Of a stretch of DNA of 64,000 nucleotides, positions 1 to 8,651 are shown piece by piece. How positions within the stretch are numbered: position 1 is the first letter of the stretch; each line of letters starts with the position of its first letter. Position numbers and translations under genes: made by a program. A model generated the notes under the pieces. That model did no database searches and had not been told where the DNA came from. It was given only the letters and a program-made list of their open reading frames with translations. The DNA comes from Mangrovibacter phragmitis (lineage in GTDB: Bacteria > Pseudomonadota > Gammaproteobacteria > Enterobacterales > Enterobacteriaceae). Where the stretch lies: assembly GCF_001655675.1 (NCBI RefSeq), contig NZ_LYRP01000012.1, positions 124,001 to 188,000 on the forward strand. The letters run 5' to 3'.

Positions 1-787
1 GATAACCCGTTTTACGCAGGCTGATGTGGTGGTGGTCGGGCTGATTGGCGAACGGGGGCGTGAAGTCAGAGAGTTTATTGATGAAGCACTACAGGAAGAA
101 GGGCTGGCGAAATCCGTGGTGGTGGCCGCCCCTGCGGGTGAATCGCCACTGATGCGCATTCAGGCCACTGAATTATGCCACCGTATTGCCGCCTGGTTTC
201 GTGACCAGGGAAAAGATGTGCTGCTGATTGTCGATTCCCTGACCCGCTACGCCATGGCACAGCGGGAAATCGCGCTGTCTTTGGGCGAACCACCGGCAAC
301 CAAAGGCTACCCGCCTTCGGCTTTCGCCATGATCCCGCGCCTGGTTGAAAGCGCGGGGAACAGCACCAGTGCAGGCACCATGACCGCCATCTATACCGTA
401 CTTGCCGAAGGCGATGACCAGCAGGATCCGATTGTTGACTGCGCCCGTGCGGTGCTTGACGGACATATTGTGTTATCCCGCCAGCTTGCAGAAAGCGGCC
501 ACTACCCGGCCATTGATATCGGGCAATCCATTAGCCGTTGTATGAGCCAGATAACCGTGCGCGCCCATCAGGAAGCAGCCCGGGCATTTAAACAGACCTG
601 GGCTGCCTGGCAACAGGTAAAACCCCTGATTCCCCTGGGCGGCTATGTTGCCGGAGCAGACCCACTGGCAGACAAAGCCGTGAGTCTGGCTCCCGCTATC
701 GGGCGTTTTCTGCAACAGGATGTTAATGACGCGGTGGCTACCCTTCAGGCTATTCATGAACTCAGCACCCTGGTACAGGCAGGCTGA
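1..787 (+). CDS. lfiI: Lateral flagellar export ATPase LfiI (FliI), C-terminal part
   Basis: FliI-type ATPase that energises flagellar type III export at the cytoplasmic base of the lateral flagellum. The frame is open from base 2, so the N-terminal third with the P-loop lies outside the window. The visible part holds the Walker B stretch (DVLLIVDSLTRYA), the GERGREVREF motif, the A-P-A-G-E-S-P-L region and the FliI/YscN C-terminal domain (LSRQLAESGHYPAID). lfiJ follows after 18 bp, as in other flagellar export operons. The Flag-2 name is assigned from the whole locus; identity as a FliI-family ATPase is certain. Confidence 0.95.
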   Translation, partial: ITRFTQADVVVVGLIGERGREVREFIDEALQEEGLAKSVVVAAPAGESPLMRIQATELCHRIAAWFRDQGKDVLLIVDSLTRYAMAQREIALSLGEPPATKGYPPSAFAMIPRLVESAGNSTSAGTMTAIYTVLAEGDDQQDPIVDCARAVLDGHIVLSRQLAESGHYPAIDIGQSISRCMSQITVRAHQEAARAFKQTWAAWQQVKPLIPLGGYVAGADPLADKAVSLAPAIGRFLQQDVNDAVATLQAIHELSTLVQAG

Positions 788-805
788 TACTATGAGGTTG
801 ATACT

Positions 806-1240
806 ATGACCAACACACTGCATACCCTTGAACAATTACACCAGTTGCGCCGCCGTCAGTTAGACGAAATGAGCCGCGACTTTTCCCACCACCAGCAACA
901 GCAACAACGCCTCAAAACCACGCTGGATACGCTAACCCGCCTGGCAACGGAACTGCCCGTCACCACTTCGCCCAGCCCAGGCCAGTTGTGCAACCAGGTC
1001 AATTACCAGCGCACATTGCAACGGGTTATAGACGGGCAAACTCAGGCCCATGCTCTGGCGCAGTCAGAAACCCGCCGCCTGCAGGGGAAATTATTACTCG
1101 CGCGTAAAAAGCTCCAGGGGCTGGAAAGCCTGCTGGGCCAACACCGTGAACAACAACAGGAAACCCTGCGCCGTAAAGAACAACAGGTGACGGATGCCCT
1201 TGCTGCACAACATGTAAGACACCCAATGATGGGAGGGTAA
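806..1240 (+). CDS. lfiJ: Lateral flagellar export chaperone LfiJ (FliJ)
   Basis: A 144-aa protein in the FliJ position directly after the export ATPase. It is rich in Gln, Arg and Leu and has long heptad-like helical stretches (about residues 5-45 and 65-125), as expected for the coiled-coil stalk FliJ, which sits in the FliI hexamer and recycles export chaperones. The sequence itself is poorly conserved, so the call rests on position, length and coiled-coil character. It is the last plus-strand gene before a minus-strand block. Confidence 0.8.
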   Translation: MTNTLHTLEQLHQLRRRQLDEMSRDFSHHQQQQQRLKTTLDTLTRLATELPVTTSPSPGQLCNQVNYQRTLQRVIDGQTQAHALAQSETRRLQGKLLLARKKLQGLESLLGQHREQQQETLRRKEQQVTDALAAQHVRHPMMGG

Positions 1241-1287
1241 TACGCGGACGAGGTTTGTTTCATGAATGGCCCGCGCAACCCGGTTAT

Positions 1288-1953
1288 TTACATGGCATGT
1301 TTGATACCGCGTTTCAGCAGCAAATAATTCGCTGGTACGGAAATCACATAACCGACGAACATAGCCACTATCATCTGGCCCCAGAATGTGACTGAGCCGG
1401 TATCCGGTGCGCTGTTGACATCGCCTCTGCGAAAAAACCACAGGCAAATAAACATACCGGCCTGGAAAACCACCAGGGAAATCGTGTCGGCTTTGACCGC
1501 CTTGATTAAGGCTGCAACACGCGATTTTTCCCCCATTTCGCGCATAGGCAGATACTGAAACAAAATACCCAGTAAAAATGCCGCAACAAACGACACCAGA
1601 GTATGCCCAAAGAAGGCTGAACCGGCCAGGGTCACTTTGGTGAAAGCCGCAACAGGCGCAGCGATAATATCGCCAGTCACGCATCCTGCGCCACAGTGCG
1701 TAGCCGAGACACAAGCATCCCGCCAGCTTATTGTGTGGTGGTGTGCGGAGTGCGCACTGTGGTCATGAGTGTCAGTGCGCTTATGTGCTCCCAGCGCCTG
1801 CCAGACAAACCAACCAAAAACCGGCATATAAAGCCCTGTTACTGGCCAGGTGACAGACATCACTTTCATATGCTGAGGATGATGGCGAATATCCCAGGCA
1901 ATCCCCAGTGCGGTGCAAACACTTGCAATAATCATCAGACTGTATAAAAACAC
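1288..1953 (-). CDS. DUF4396-type integral membrane protein, cargo gene in the flagellar locus
   Basis: A multi-pass membrane protein of about 221 aa. The GTG at 1953 is chosen because a strong Shine-Dalgarno (AAGGAGGT) lies just upstream; an in-frame ATG at 1974 would put that site inside the gene. Hydrophobic segments alternate with a His-rich loop (DTHDHSAHSAHHH), followed by an H-C-G-A-G-C motif and a G-D-I-I segment, which I recognise as the DUF4396 pattern. The function of that family is not established; the His/Cys cluster suggests metal contact (inference). It sits between lfiJ and lfgN, where Flag-2 loci normally have nothing, so it is an accessory insertion unrelated to flagellar assembly as far as the sequence shows. 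Confidence 0.75.
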   Translation of the reverse strand: MFLYSLMIIASVCTALGIAWDIRHHPQHMKVMSVTWPVTGLYMPVFGWFVWQALGAHKRTDTHDHSAHSAHHHTISWRDACVSATHCGAGCVTGDIIAAPVAAFTKVTLAGSAFFGHTLVSFVAAFLLGILFQYLPMREMGEKSRVAALIKAVKADTISLVVFQAGMFICLWFFRRGDVNSAPDTGSVTFWGQMIVAMFVGYVISVPANYLLLKRGIKHAM

Positions 1954-2015
1954 GCAACCTCCTTCACTTAACATTTAAGTTTAGACGGTCTGCGTTTTTA
2001 TGCAGGCGGGCAGCT

Positions 2016-2456
2016 TCAGCGGTGCTGGTAGAGCCAGTTCTCCGGCTCGCTGGCATTGAGTATGCTTTGCACGATGTCGTACTGCATATTCAGCAAGGTG
2101 CCATTATACTGGTTCGCTGTCTGTGCCTCTCTGGCCTGTGTTTCTACCTGCTGCCATAAAGCTCTGCCCCTCTCCTGCCAGGCCGGGGGCAAATGGCGAA
2201 TCAGGCGCTGCACACCCTGATGATTAGTGCTTATCCCCAGAGCGCTTAACAACTTTTGCCGCGTGTTTCCGGTGCTGCTCAACTTATGGTACAGGCCAAA
2301 AATTTGCTGGTTGATGGTCTCCAGTTCCTCACTATTGCGTGCCAGGATTGCCTGACGCTGGCGGAGTAACAGAGCATTCAGGCCGCGCCAGGCTTTATAG
2401 TCCTGGCTGAGGTCGTACATGAACTGCTGCAAATACTGGCGGGCCTGGTTGTTCAT
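2016..2456 (-). CDS. lfgN: Lateral flagellar chaperone LfgN (FlgN)
   Basis: A 146-aa FlgN-like export chaperone for the hook-associated proteins FlgK and FlgL. The protein is almost wholly helical, with an N-terminal helix (QARQYLQQFMYDLSQDY) and a second one rich in Arg and Gln, matching the FlgN fold and length. The ATG at 2456 overlaps the lfgM stop in an ATGA junction, which decides the start over an upstream in-frame ATG at 2480 inside lfgM. It is last in the minus-strand lfgA-lfgM-lfgN operon. Confidence 0.88.
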   Translation of the reverse strand: MNNQARQYLQQFMYDLSQDYKAWRGLNALLLRQRQAILARNSEELETINQQIFGLYHKLSSTGNTRQKLLSALGISTNHQGVQRLIRHLPPAWQERGRALWQQVETQAREAQTANQYNGTLLNMQYDIVQSILNASEPENWLYQHR

Positions 2457-2734
2457 TGGCCCCCCTGGTGAAACTGGCACATTGCCTGGCTGAGTGCTTC
2501 AGGGTCGATACTGAACTCACCCTTAGCAATCGCTGCCTTCATTTCTTCAACTCGCGCCATATCTACCTCGGGCATGGCTTTTAGCGCTGCCAGCGCCCCT
2601 TCAGGAACCGGCTCATTTGCGGCAGATAACGGCATGATTGCCGCAATACTCTCTTCATTACCTGCCGCTTTTGCAGGCAGGCTTTCTGTCATCTGGCGGA
2701 TGACAAGCGGTTGTGAGCCGGTAATTTTCATCAT
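2453..2734 (-). CDS. lfgM: Anti-sigma-28 factor LfgM (FlgM)
   Basis: A 93-aa FlgM-family anti-sigma factor, expected to hold the lateral sigma factor LafS inactive until the hook is finished and then to be exported. The C-terminal half (DMARVEEMKAAIAKGEFSID) is the characteristic FlgM sigma-binding segment (V-x-x-I/M-K-x-A-I-x-x-G-x-Y/F). The ATG at 2734 has AGGAT upstream; the ATG at 2731 is an alternative. It lies between lfgA and lfgN, the standard flgAMN order. Confidence 0.9.
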   Translation of the reverse strand: MMKITGSQPLVIRQMTESLPAKAAGNEESIAAIMPLSAANEPVPEGALAALKAMPEVDMARVEEMKAAIAKGEFSIDPEALSQAMCQFHQGGQ

Positions 2735-2849
2735 TTTTATCCTGTCATAAAAAGCCATCACAAATCTGGCCTGGGCGGAAAAACAGTTTCCACTGTGGTA
2801 AACGAGGAAAACGGCCGGTCCGTTCAGAAACTTAAATATTCACTGCGGA

Positions 2850-3632
2850 TTATTCTTCTGTTTCTGCCACCACTTTTACCAGACCGGCACTTACCACCTG
2901 CGCCAGCACAATACGTTCGCTGGAAAGATTTTTGACCCGAATCATGCCACCGGCTCGCCCATTCTGGAGTGCCTCCCCCTGGGTACGGGCTTCAATTCCC
3001 TGCTGGCTGGCAACCAGTGTCACCTGCTGACCACGAGAAATAACCTGCGGTTTATCGACATGTTGCAGCGAAATAACCTGGCCTTCCCGCAACCGGCGCT
3101 TTACGGAAAATCCGCTAAGTTTCTCGATTTTCGTCTCATATCCCCCGCGAATAGCCACAATATTTTGCTTTTTCATCACCAGATCTTGCGCAGTAAGCAG
3201 ATGTTCCCGGGGCAAGGCGTGGCGGGCGGTGACAACAGGCAGGAGGATCTCGGGTTTGACTGTGACAGTGGTTTGCCAGCTCAGCGCGCCAGTGCAGCGC
3301 ACATTCACTTTCATCCGGCTGAAATCCTGAGCAGACAGACCACTTAACTGTGCTTCTGGTGGGGTGGCGCAGCGTGGGTAATTCGCTACATCCTGCAGGG
3401 CAAAGAGCGCAACGCGTAACTGCCAGTCTTGCCATTGCTGGCGTTTTGCTTGCTGGTTTACAGCCTGGTTTACCGCCTGGCGGGCGGCGGATTCAATCTG
3501 CAGGCGCGCGGAGGGCAGGCCATTTGCAGCAACCGTGGCGCAGGCGGAAAAAAGCCATAAAACAGCGGCGCTTACGGGGAAAAGAAACTTCCCATTGAGT
3601 GAAGAGGCTAAATGCAACTTACTGAAATACAT
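2850..3632 (-). CDS. lfgA: P-ring assembly chaperone LfgA (FlgA)
   Basis: A 260-aa periplasmic FlgA-type chaperone for P-ring assembly. An N-terminal hydrophobic signal (about residues 15-35, ending near ATVAA) precedes the mature protein. The C-terminal two-thirds is the FlgA/SAF-like domain: LPREHLLTAQDL, GYETKIEKLSGFSVKRRL and EGQVISLQHVDKPQVISRG, where the family has its membrane-ring interacting region. It is transcribed divergently from lfgB, and the 79-bp gap carries a sigma-54 promoter reading towards lfgB. Confidence 0.93.
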   Translation of the reverse strand: MYFSKLHLASSLNGKFLFPVSAAVLWLFSACATVAANGLPSARLQIESAARQAVNQAVNQQAKRQQWQDWQLRVALFALQDVANYPRCATPPEAQLSGLSAQDFSRMKVNVRCTGALSWQTTVTVKPEILLPVVTARHALPREHLLTAQDLVMKKQNIVAIRGGYETKIEKLSGFSVKRRLREGQVISLQHVDKPQVISRGQQVTLVASQQGIEARTQGEALQNGRAGGMIRVKNLSSERIVLAQVVSAGLVKVVAETEE

Positions 3633-3645
3633 AATATTAAATTCC

Positions 3646-3661
3646 TGGCACGATGATTGCT
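3646..3661 (+). promoter_or_regulatory. Sigma-54 (-24/-12) promoter of the lfgB operon
   Basis: The sequence TGGCACGATGATTGCT matches the sigma-54 consensus TGGCACG-N4-TTGCW at every defined position, with the required GG (3647-3648) and GC (3659-3660) ten bases apart. It lies about 50 bp before the lfgB start. Lateral flagellar middle genes are known to be driven by RpoN with LafK; lafK itself would be upstream of the window. The predicted start of transcription is near 3672. Confidence 0.88.
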
Positions 3662-3711
3662 ATTAAGAGTGTGAGGAAGCAACCAACCAGAAATAAACAA
3701 GGACATACTCA

Positions 3712-4062
3712 GTGAGTATTCATTTTGACAAAGCGTTAGGCATTCACCCCGAAGCCCTGGCTTTGCGAGTAACCCGGGCAGAAGTGCTTTCTGCCAACCT
3801 GGCGAATGTCGATACGCCGGGTTACCAGGCTAAAGATATTGATTTTGCCGCGCAGATGCAACGCGCAAATTCACCAGGATTACGCCACACCACGCCAGAA
3901 ACATTGTACCGCGTGCCTTACCAGCCTGCGGCAGATGGCAATACCGTGGCTCTGGATGTCGAACAGGCAGAATTTGCCAAAAACGCCCAGGCGTTTCATA
4001 TGAGCCTGACCTTCCTGAACATGAAGTTCGCTGGCCTGAAAAAGGCTATTGAAGAACGTTAA
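3712..4062 (+). CDS. lfgB: Proximal rod protein LfgB (FlgB)
   Basis: A 116-aa rod protein, usual FlgB length, starting at a GTG with AAGGA nine bases upstream. The flagellar axial-protein signature is clear near residue 28 (VLSANLANVDTPGYQAKDIDF), followed by a C-terminal helix with FHMSLTFLNMKFAGLKKAI. It forms the first part of the rod on the MS ring and is the first gene of the lfgB-L operon, driven by the sigma-54 promoter upstream. Confidence 0.95.
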   Translation: MSIHFDKALGIHPEALALRVTRAEVLSANLANVDTPGYQAKDIDFAAQMQRANSPGLRHTTPETLYRVPYQPAADGNTVALDVEQAEFAKNAQAFHMSLTFLNMKFAGLKKAIEER

Positions 4063-4082
4063 CCCGCAAGGTAACCCTGAAA

Positions 4083-4511
4083 ATGGCATTTGAAGCAATT
4101 TACCAAATATCCAGTTCAGCTATGACGGCCCAGACCGTACGGCTGAACACGATTGCCAGTAACCTGGCCAATGCAGAAACCCCGGCGGCAGCCGAAGACA
4201 GCACCTATAAGGCGCGACGTCCGGTGTTTGCCTCTGTCTACCATACGGCGCAGAACCCGCACCACAGCGCACTGCAAAGTGCCCGTGTACAGGTGCTGGA
4301 TGTTGTAGAAACCAGCGGTGCGCTCCAGCGTTACCAGCCCGGGCACCCACTGGCAGATAACGGCGGCTATGTCTGGTACCCCGAAATTAATGTGGTGGAA
4401 GAAATGGCCGACATGATGTCCGCTTCGCGGAACTTTGAAACCCATGTTGAAGTGCTGAACAACGTCAAAAGTATGCAGCAAAGCCTGTTGCGCCTGGGCG
4501 AGGCCAGCTGA
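4083..4511 (+). CDS. lfgC: Proximal rod protein LfgC (FlgC)
   Basis: A 142-aa FlgC-type rod protein with the N-terminal axial motif (RLNTIASNLANAETPAAAEDSTYKARR is the region, residues 22-48) and the C-terminal motif VVEEMADMMSASRNFETHVE. The usual N-A-x-T-P is expanded by a short Ala/Glu stretch, as is common in FlgC. It is 20 bp after lfgB and shares a TGATG junction with lfgD, so translation is coupled. Confidence 0.95.
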   Translation: MAFEAIYQISSSAMTAQTVRLNTIASNLANAETPAAAEDSTYKARRPVFASVYHTAQNPHHSALQSARVQVLDVVETSGALQRYQPGHPLADNGGYVWYPEINVVEEMADMMSASRNFETHVEVLNNVKSMQQSLLRLGEAS

Positions 4512-5182
4512 TGAATATCAACCAGACCAGCGCCACTACGCACACCACCAGCAATAATGTAGTGAGCAACAGCACCGCGTCATCCATGAACACCATGTTT
4601 ATGCAATTGCTGGTGGCACAAATACAAAACCAGGACCCACTCAACCCCACAGATGGTACCGAATATGTCAGCCAACTGGCACAGCTCACTCAGGTGCAGT
4701 CCATGGAAGTGATGTCGCAGTTAATGGCGAACAACACCGTGCTAATGGACAACCTCCAGACCCTGAGCACCGGCAATCTGGTAGGGCAACCCGTAATGGT
4801 TAATACCGACCGCTTTAGCTGCGATGGTGAAACCAGCGTAAATGGCCGCCTGACACTGGAACACCCGGCAAGTGTCGTGACAGTCATCGTCAAAGAGAGC
4901 AATGGCACTGAGCACAAGATTGAACTCGGCAGCCAGGGTGCAGGCCAGGTGGATTTCACTATCGACCCGGAAGAACTGGGCATTGAAGCCGGTGATGTCA
5001 CACTGAGTGTGGTCACTGACACCGGAGAAACCACTGCCCCTATTGAAATAGGCGGTGTTGTCACTAACGTGCGAATACCGCTCGATGGCAGCGCGACGCT
5101 GCTGAACATTGCCGGACTGGGAGAAGTGGCTTATCACAATATTACCCAGTTTGGCGCATCCACCCCACCACGCGCGGCATGA
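4511..5182 (+). CDS. lfgD: Hook cap / hook assembly protein LfgD (FlgD)
   Basis: A 223-aa FlgD, the scaffold that caps the growing hook. The conserved N-terminal motif (FMQLLVAQIQNQDPLNPTDG, residues 34-53, then TEYVSQLAQLTQVQSME) is diagnostic. The C-terminal half is beta-rich and acidic, as in the FlgD Ig/tudor-like domain. Its start codon overlaps the lfgC stop. Nothing unusual is seen. Confidence 0.95.
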   Translation: MNINQTSATTHTTSNNVVSNSTASSMNTMFMQLLVAQIQNQDPLNPTDGTEYVSQLAQLTQVQSMEVMSQLMANNTVLMDNLQTLSTGNLVGQPVMVNTDRFSCDGETSVNGRLTLEHPASVVTVIVKESNGTEHKIELGSQGAGQVDFTIDPEELGIEAGDVTLSVVTDTGETTAPIEIGGVVTNVRIPLDGSATLLNIAGLGEVAYHNITQFGASTPPRAA

Positions 5183-5212
5183 CGCCGCCCGTTAATACAG
5201 GACGTATTCTTT

Positions 5213-6409
5213 ATGAGTTTCAATGTTGCAATTTCTGGCCTGAATGCCATCAACGACCAGTTGGGCGCTATTTCCAATAACATCGCCAACTCCGGCACAG
5301 TGGGTTTTAAATCCGGCCGTGCGGAATTTGCCTCGCTGTATGCTTCCAGCCAGCCACTGGGCGTGGGAATTAGCGGCATGACGCAAAGTATTACCAAAGG
5401 CGGAAGCATTGCTTCCACCGGCAACAGCCTGGACCTGGCGATTGCCGGTAATGGCTTTTTTATGGTGCGTGATGCGAGCGGGAACACGGCGTTTACCCGT
5501 GCGGGGTATTTTGGTACTGATGCCAATGGTAATTTGGTGAACAACCTTGGTATGCAGCTACAGGGTAACCCGGTGGATGCCAACGGTAATCTGCAAACGG
5601 GTACAGTTTCCGGGCTGCAAATTAATAACAATGCCATTGCGGCCAAAAGCACCAGTAACCTCGATTTTACCGCTAACCTGGATGCCCGCGCTGAAGTACC
5701 GGAAGTGACGCCTTTCGACGCCGATAACAGCGAAAGCTGGAATAACGTGTATACCACGCAAGTGTACGATTCCCTGGGCCGGGAACATACGCTGAACCAG
5801 TATTATGTGAAAACTGACGATAACACCTGGGAAGTGTGGTACACCCTGAATGGCGAACCGGTCGATTCCCCGTCAGGCCCGCAAACGCTGTCATTTACCG
5901 AGCAGGGTACGCTGGCTTCCCCTACCTCTCCAGTCGATATTCAGGTGGATATCCCCGGAACTGCGCCGTTATCGCTGGCGGTGAACTACAACGGTTCCAC
6001 ACAGTTTGGTTCTGATTTTTCGGTCAGCAAAAACCAGGGCAATGGTTACGCTTCTGGCCAGTGTACCGGGCAAATGATTGACGACGAAGGTTTCGTGTAC
6101 GCCACTTACTCCAATGGCGAGCGCATGCTTCAGGGGCAACTGGTACTGGCAACCTTCACCAATCCGAACGGTTTATCCAGCCAGAATGGCACCACCTGGG
6201 TACACACCTCCAGCTCGGGTGATCCCATTATCGGCCAGCCCGGAACAGGGTTACTGGGCGGTATTGTTGCTGGCGCACTGGAGTCTTCCAATGTGGATTT
6301 AACCAATGAACTGGTCGGCCTGATGACCGCACAACGCAACTATCAGGCTAACACTAAAGTTATCAGCACCAATGACAATATGCTGAGCTCCCTGTTCCAG
6401 GCGGTGTAA
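5213..6409 (+). CDS. lfgE: Hook protein LfgE (FlgE)
   Basis: A 398-aa lateral hook protein. The N-terminal axial motif (INDQLGAISNNIANSGTVGF, residues 13-32) and the C-terminal one (NELVGLMTAQRNYQANTKV) bracket a variable core with LDLAIAGNGFFMVRD and FTRAGYFGTDANGNLVNN, both typical of FlgE/F/G. The length is near that of E. coli FlgE (about 400 aa). The lfgF start overlaps its stop (TAATG). Confidence 0.96.
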   Translation: MSFNVAISGLNAINDQLGAISNNIANSGTVGFKSGRAEFASLYASSQPLGVGISGMTQSITKGGSIASTGNSLDLAIAGNGFFMVRDASGNTAFTRAGYFGTDANGNLVNNLGMQLQGNPVDANGNLQTGTVSGLQINNNAIAAKSTSNLDFTANLDARAEVPEVTPFDADNSESWNNVYTTQVYDSLGREHTLNQYYVKTDDNTWEVWYTLNGEPVDSPSGPQTLSFTEQGTLASPTSPVDIQVDIPGTAPLSLAVNYNGSTQFGSDFSVSKNQGNGYASGQCTGQMIDDEGFVYATYSNGERMLQGQLVLATFTNPNGLSSQNGTTWVHTSSSGDPIIGQPGTGLLGGIVAGALESSNVDLTNELVGLMTAQRNYQANTKVISTNDNMLSSLFQAV

Positions 6410-7140
6410 TGGATAAGCTGATTTTTACCGCTGTCAGCGGGGCTTCGCGCAATTTATCCCGCCAGCAGATCCACGCCAATAACCTGGCTAACGTCAACAC
6501 CGCCGGGTTTCGACGCGACCTGGAAACGGCCAACAGCCAGTTGCTCACCGGCGCAGGTTACGCTTCACGCCAGTTGGTCAATACCGCAGCCAGTTCAGTG
6601 GAAATGGCGCCAGGCGCGTTACGTGAAACCGGGCGTGAGCTGGATATTGCCATTAAAGGCGAAGGGCTGATTGCGCTGGCTGCGGGTGACCGGGAAATCT
6701 ATACCCGTAACGGGCAAATTACCCTGGGGCCGGAAGGCGACCTGAGTATTAATGGCTACCCGGTTATTGGCGATAACGGCCCGATTATTCTGCCGCCTTT
6801 TTCTGCTCTGCACATTAGCGATGACGGCGTAATTTCGCTGGTGGCAGAAGACGGCAATATGGCAACGCCGCTGGATGTGGACCGTATCAAACTGGTGAGT
6901 GTTCCCGGTGCCGCGCTCAGCAAAAATGACGCAGGCTTCCTGGTGACCGCCGCACGGGAAAACCCACGCGATGAAGATATCGTCATAGCCAGCCGCCACC
7001 TGGAAAGCGCCAATGTCTCTGTGATGGATGAAATGCTGTCCAGCATTGCGCTGAACCGCCAGTTCGAGGCGCAAATCAAGATGATGAAAGCAGCGGAAGA
7101 ACTGGCGAATGCCGGAAACCGGTTATTACGCGGCGCATGA
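6409..7140 (+). CDS. lfgF: Proximal rod protein LfgF (FlgF)
   Basis: A 243-aa FlgF-type rod protein. The motif RQQIHANNLANVNTAGFRRD lies near residue 19, the middle carries LDIAIKGEGLIALAAGDREIYTRNG-like residues (split over 82-104), and the C-terminus has VSVMDEMLSSIALNRQFEAQ. It is slightly shorter than the paralogous LfgG and precedes it, the standard flgFG order. It is translationally coupled to lfgE. Confidence 0.95.
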   Translation: MDKLIFTAVSGASRNLSRQQIHANNLANVNTAGFRRDLETANSQLLTGAGYASRQLVNTAASSVEMAPGALRETGRELDIAIKGEGLIALAAGDREIYTRNGQITLGPEGDLSINGYPVIGDNGPIILPPFSALHISDDGVISLVAEDGNMATPLDVDRIKLVSVPGAALSKNDAGFLVTAARENPRDEDIVIASRHLESANVSVMDEMLSSIALNRQFEAQIKMMKAAEELANAGNRLLRGA

Positions 7141-7170
7141 TGCGCTGGCAAGAACAGAAAAGGATAAACA

Positions 7171-7956
7171 ATGAACCCCGCATTATGGATAAGTAAAACC
7201 GGCCTCGCCGCGCAGGATGCGCGCATGGCCGCCATCTCCAACAACCTGGCGAACGTCAACACCACGGGCTTTAAACGCGACCGGGTGATGTTTTCTGATT
7301 TGTTTTACCAGAACCAGCGCGCCCCAGGTGCGCTACTGGACCAGAACAATACCGCTCCAACCGGGATTCAGTACGGCAGCGGCGTCAAAGTCACTGGCAC
7401 CCAGAAAGAATTTACGGTGGGCAGCATTCAGAACACGGGCAAGGATCTGGATATTGCTATCTCCGGCCAGGGCTTTTTCCAGGTGGAAACCAGTGATGGC
7501 GATATTGCCTACACCCGGGCCGGAAACCTGCAGATTAACCCCGATGGCATGATAACCAACGCGCAGGGGCTGCCTCTGGTTCCGCAAATCGACCTGCCAG
7601 ATAACGTGCAGTCACTTCAGGTGGCGCGGGATGGCACCGTGAGCGCCATTGTTGCCGGAGAAACCGACCCGGTGGAGTTAGGGCAAATCACCCTGGTCAA
7701 CTTCGTGAATCCCGCGGGCCTCGAAGCGCTGGGCGGAAACCTGTACCGGGAAACCGCCGCCAGTGGCGATGCGGTAGAAGGTGTGCCTGGCGAAGACGCA
7801 TTTGGGCATCTGGAGCAAGGTTCACTGGAAGGCTCTAACGTGCAAGTGGTGGAAGAAATGGTGGACATGATAATGGTGCAACGGGCTTATGAAATGAACG
7901 CCAAAATGGTCTCTGCTGCTGATGACATGCTGAAGTTTGTTACCCAGGCGCTGTAG
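7171..7956 (+). CDS. lfgG: Distal rod protein LfgG (FlgG)
   Basis: A 261-aa FlgG, a length well conserved across bacteria. The N-terminal motif DARMAAISNNLANVNTTGFK, the core LDIAISGQGFFQVE and YTRAGNLQINPDG, and the C-terminal VVEEMVDMIMVQRAYEMNAK are all present. FlgG forms the distal rod that crosses the outer-membrane rings encoded just downstream (lfgH and lfgI). Confidence 0.97.
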   Translation: MNPALWISKTGLAAQDARMAAISNNLANVNTTGFKRDRVMFSDLFYQNQRAPGALLDQNNTAPTGIQYGSGVKVTGTQKEFTVGSIQNTGKDLDIAISGQGFFQVETSDGDIAYTRAGNLQINPDGMITNAQGLPLVPQIDLPDNVQSLQVARDGTVSAIVAGETDPVELGQITLVNFVNPAGLEALGGNLYRETAASGDAVEGVPGEDAFGHLEQGSLEGSNVQVVEEMVDMIMVQRAYEMNAKMVSAADDMLKFVTQAL

Positions 7957-7972
7957 CAAGAGGCTTAACGTG

Positions 7973-8641
7973 ATGAACAGAACAACCATGATGATAGCCG
8001 GTGCGGTGTTCTTGCTGGCGGGGTGCGAAAGCCAGACCCTGCTGGTCCATAAAGACGATGCCCAGTACGCACCCCCCGCTATGCCTGTCGAAACGCCCGC
8101 CAAACCCGCCAATGGCGGGTTATACAGTGCCGGATACAACTGGTCACTGGTGCAGGACCGCCGGGCTTACCGGGTGGGCGATATCCTGACTATCCGGCTG
8201 GATGAATCCACTCAGGCCAGCAAGCAGGCGCGTACCAATTTCGGCAAAAAGAACGACGTTTCGATTGGTATTCCGGAAGCTTTTGGCCAGTCTGCCGAAA
8301 AACTGGCGGGCTCGGTGGATGGCAGCCGTAATTTTAATGGCAACGCAACCAGCCAGCAGCAAAACAGCCTGCGCGGGGCGATTACGGTGGCGGTTTACAG
8401 TGTGCAACCCAACGGGGTACTCGCCATTCGGGGCGAAAAATGGCTCACCCTGAACCAGGGCGATGAATATATGCGGGTAACGGGCCTTGTCAGGGCGGAA
8501 GATATTGAGCCGGATAACTCCATCTCTTCCCAGCGTATCGCCAACGCGCGCATTGCTTATGCGGGCAGAGGCGCACTGAGTGACGCCAATTCCGCCGGGT
8601 GGCTGACCCGTTTCTTTAATCACCCACTGTTCCCTTTATAA
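7973..8641 (+). CDS. lfgH: L-ring lipoprotein LfgH (FlgH)
   Basis: A 222-aa outer-membrane lipoprotein that forms the L ring. The ATG at 7973 follows an AAGAGG ribosome site and gives a lipoprotein signal with lipobox LLAGC (Cys near residue 18); an in-frame start at 7937 would overlap lfgG and add a non-signal leader. Conserved blocks include [20 protein letters not shown] and VNGNQ-type residues replaced here by [20 protein letters not shown], then the [21 protein letters not shown] end, all typical of FlgH. Confidence 0.95.
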   Translation: MNRTTMMIAGAVFLLAGCESQTLLVHKDDAQYAPPAMPVETPAKPANGGLYSAGYNWSLVQDRRAYRVGDILTIRLDESTQASKQARTNFGKKNDVSIGIPEAFGQSAEKLAGSVDGSRNFNGNATSQQQNSLRGAITVAVYSVQPNGVLAIRGEKWLTLNQGDEYMRVTGLVRAEDIEPDNSISSQRIANARIAYAGRGALSDANSAGWLTRFFNHPLFPL

Positions 8642-8651
8642 GGAAAATATC

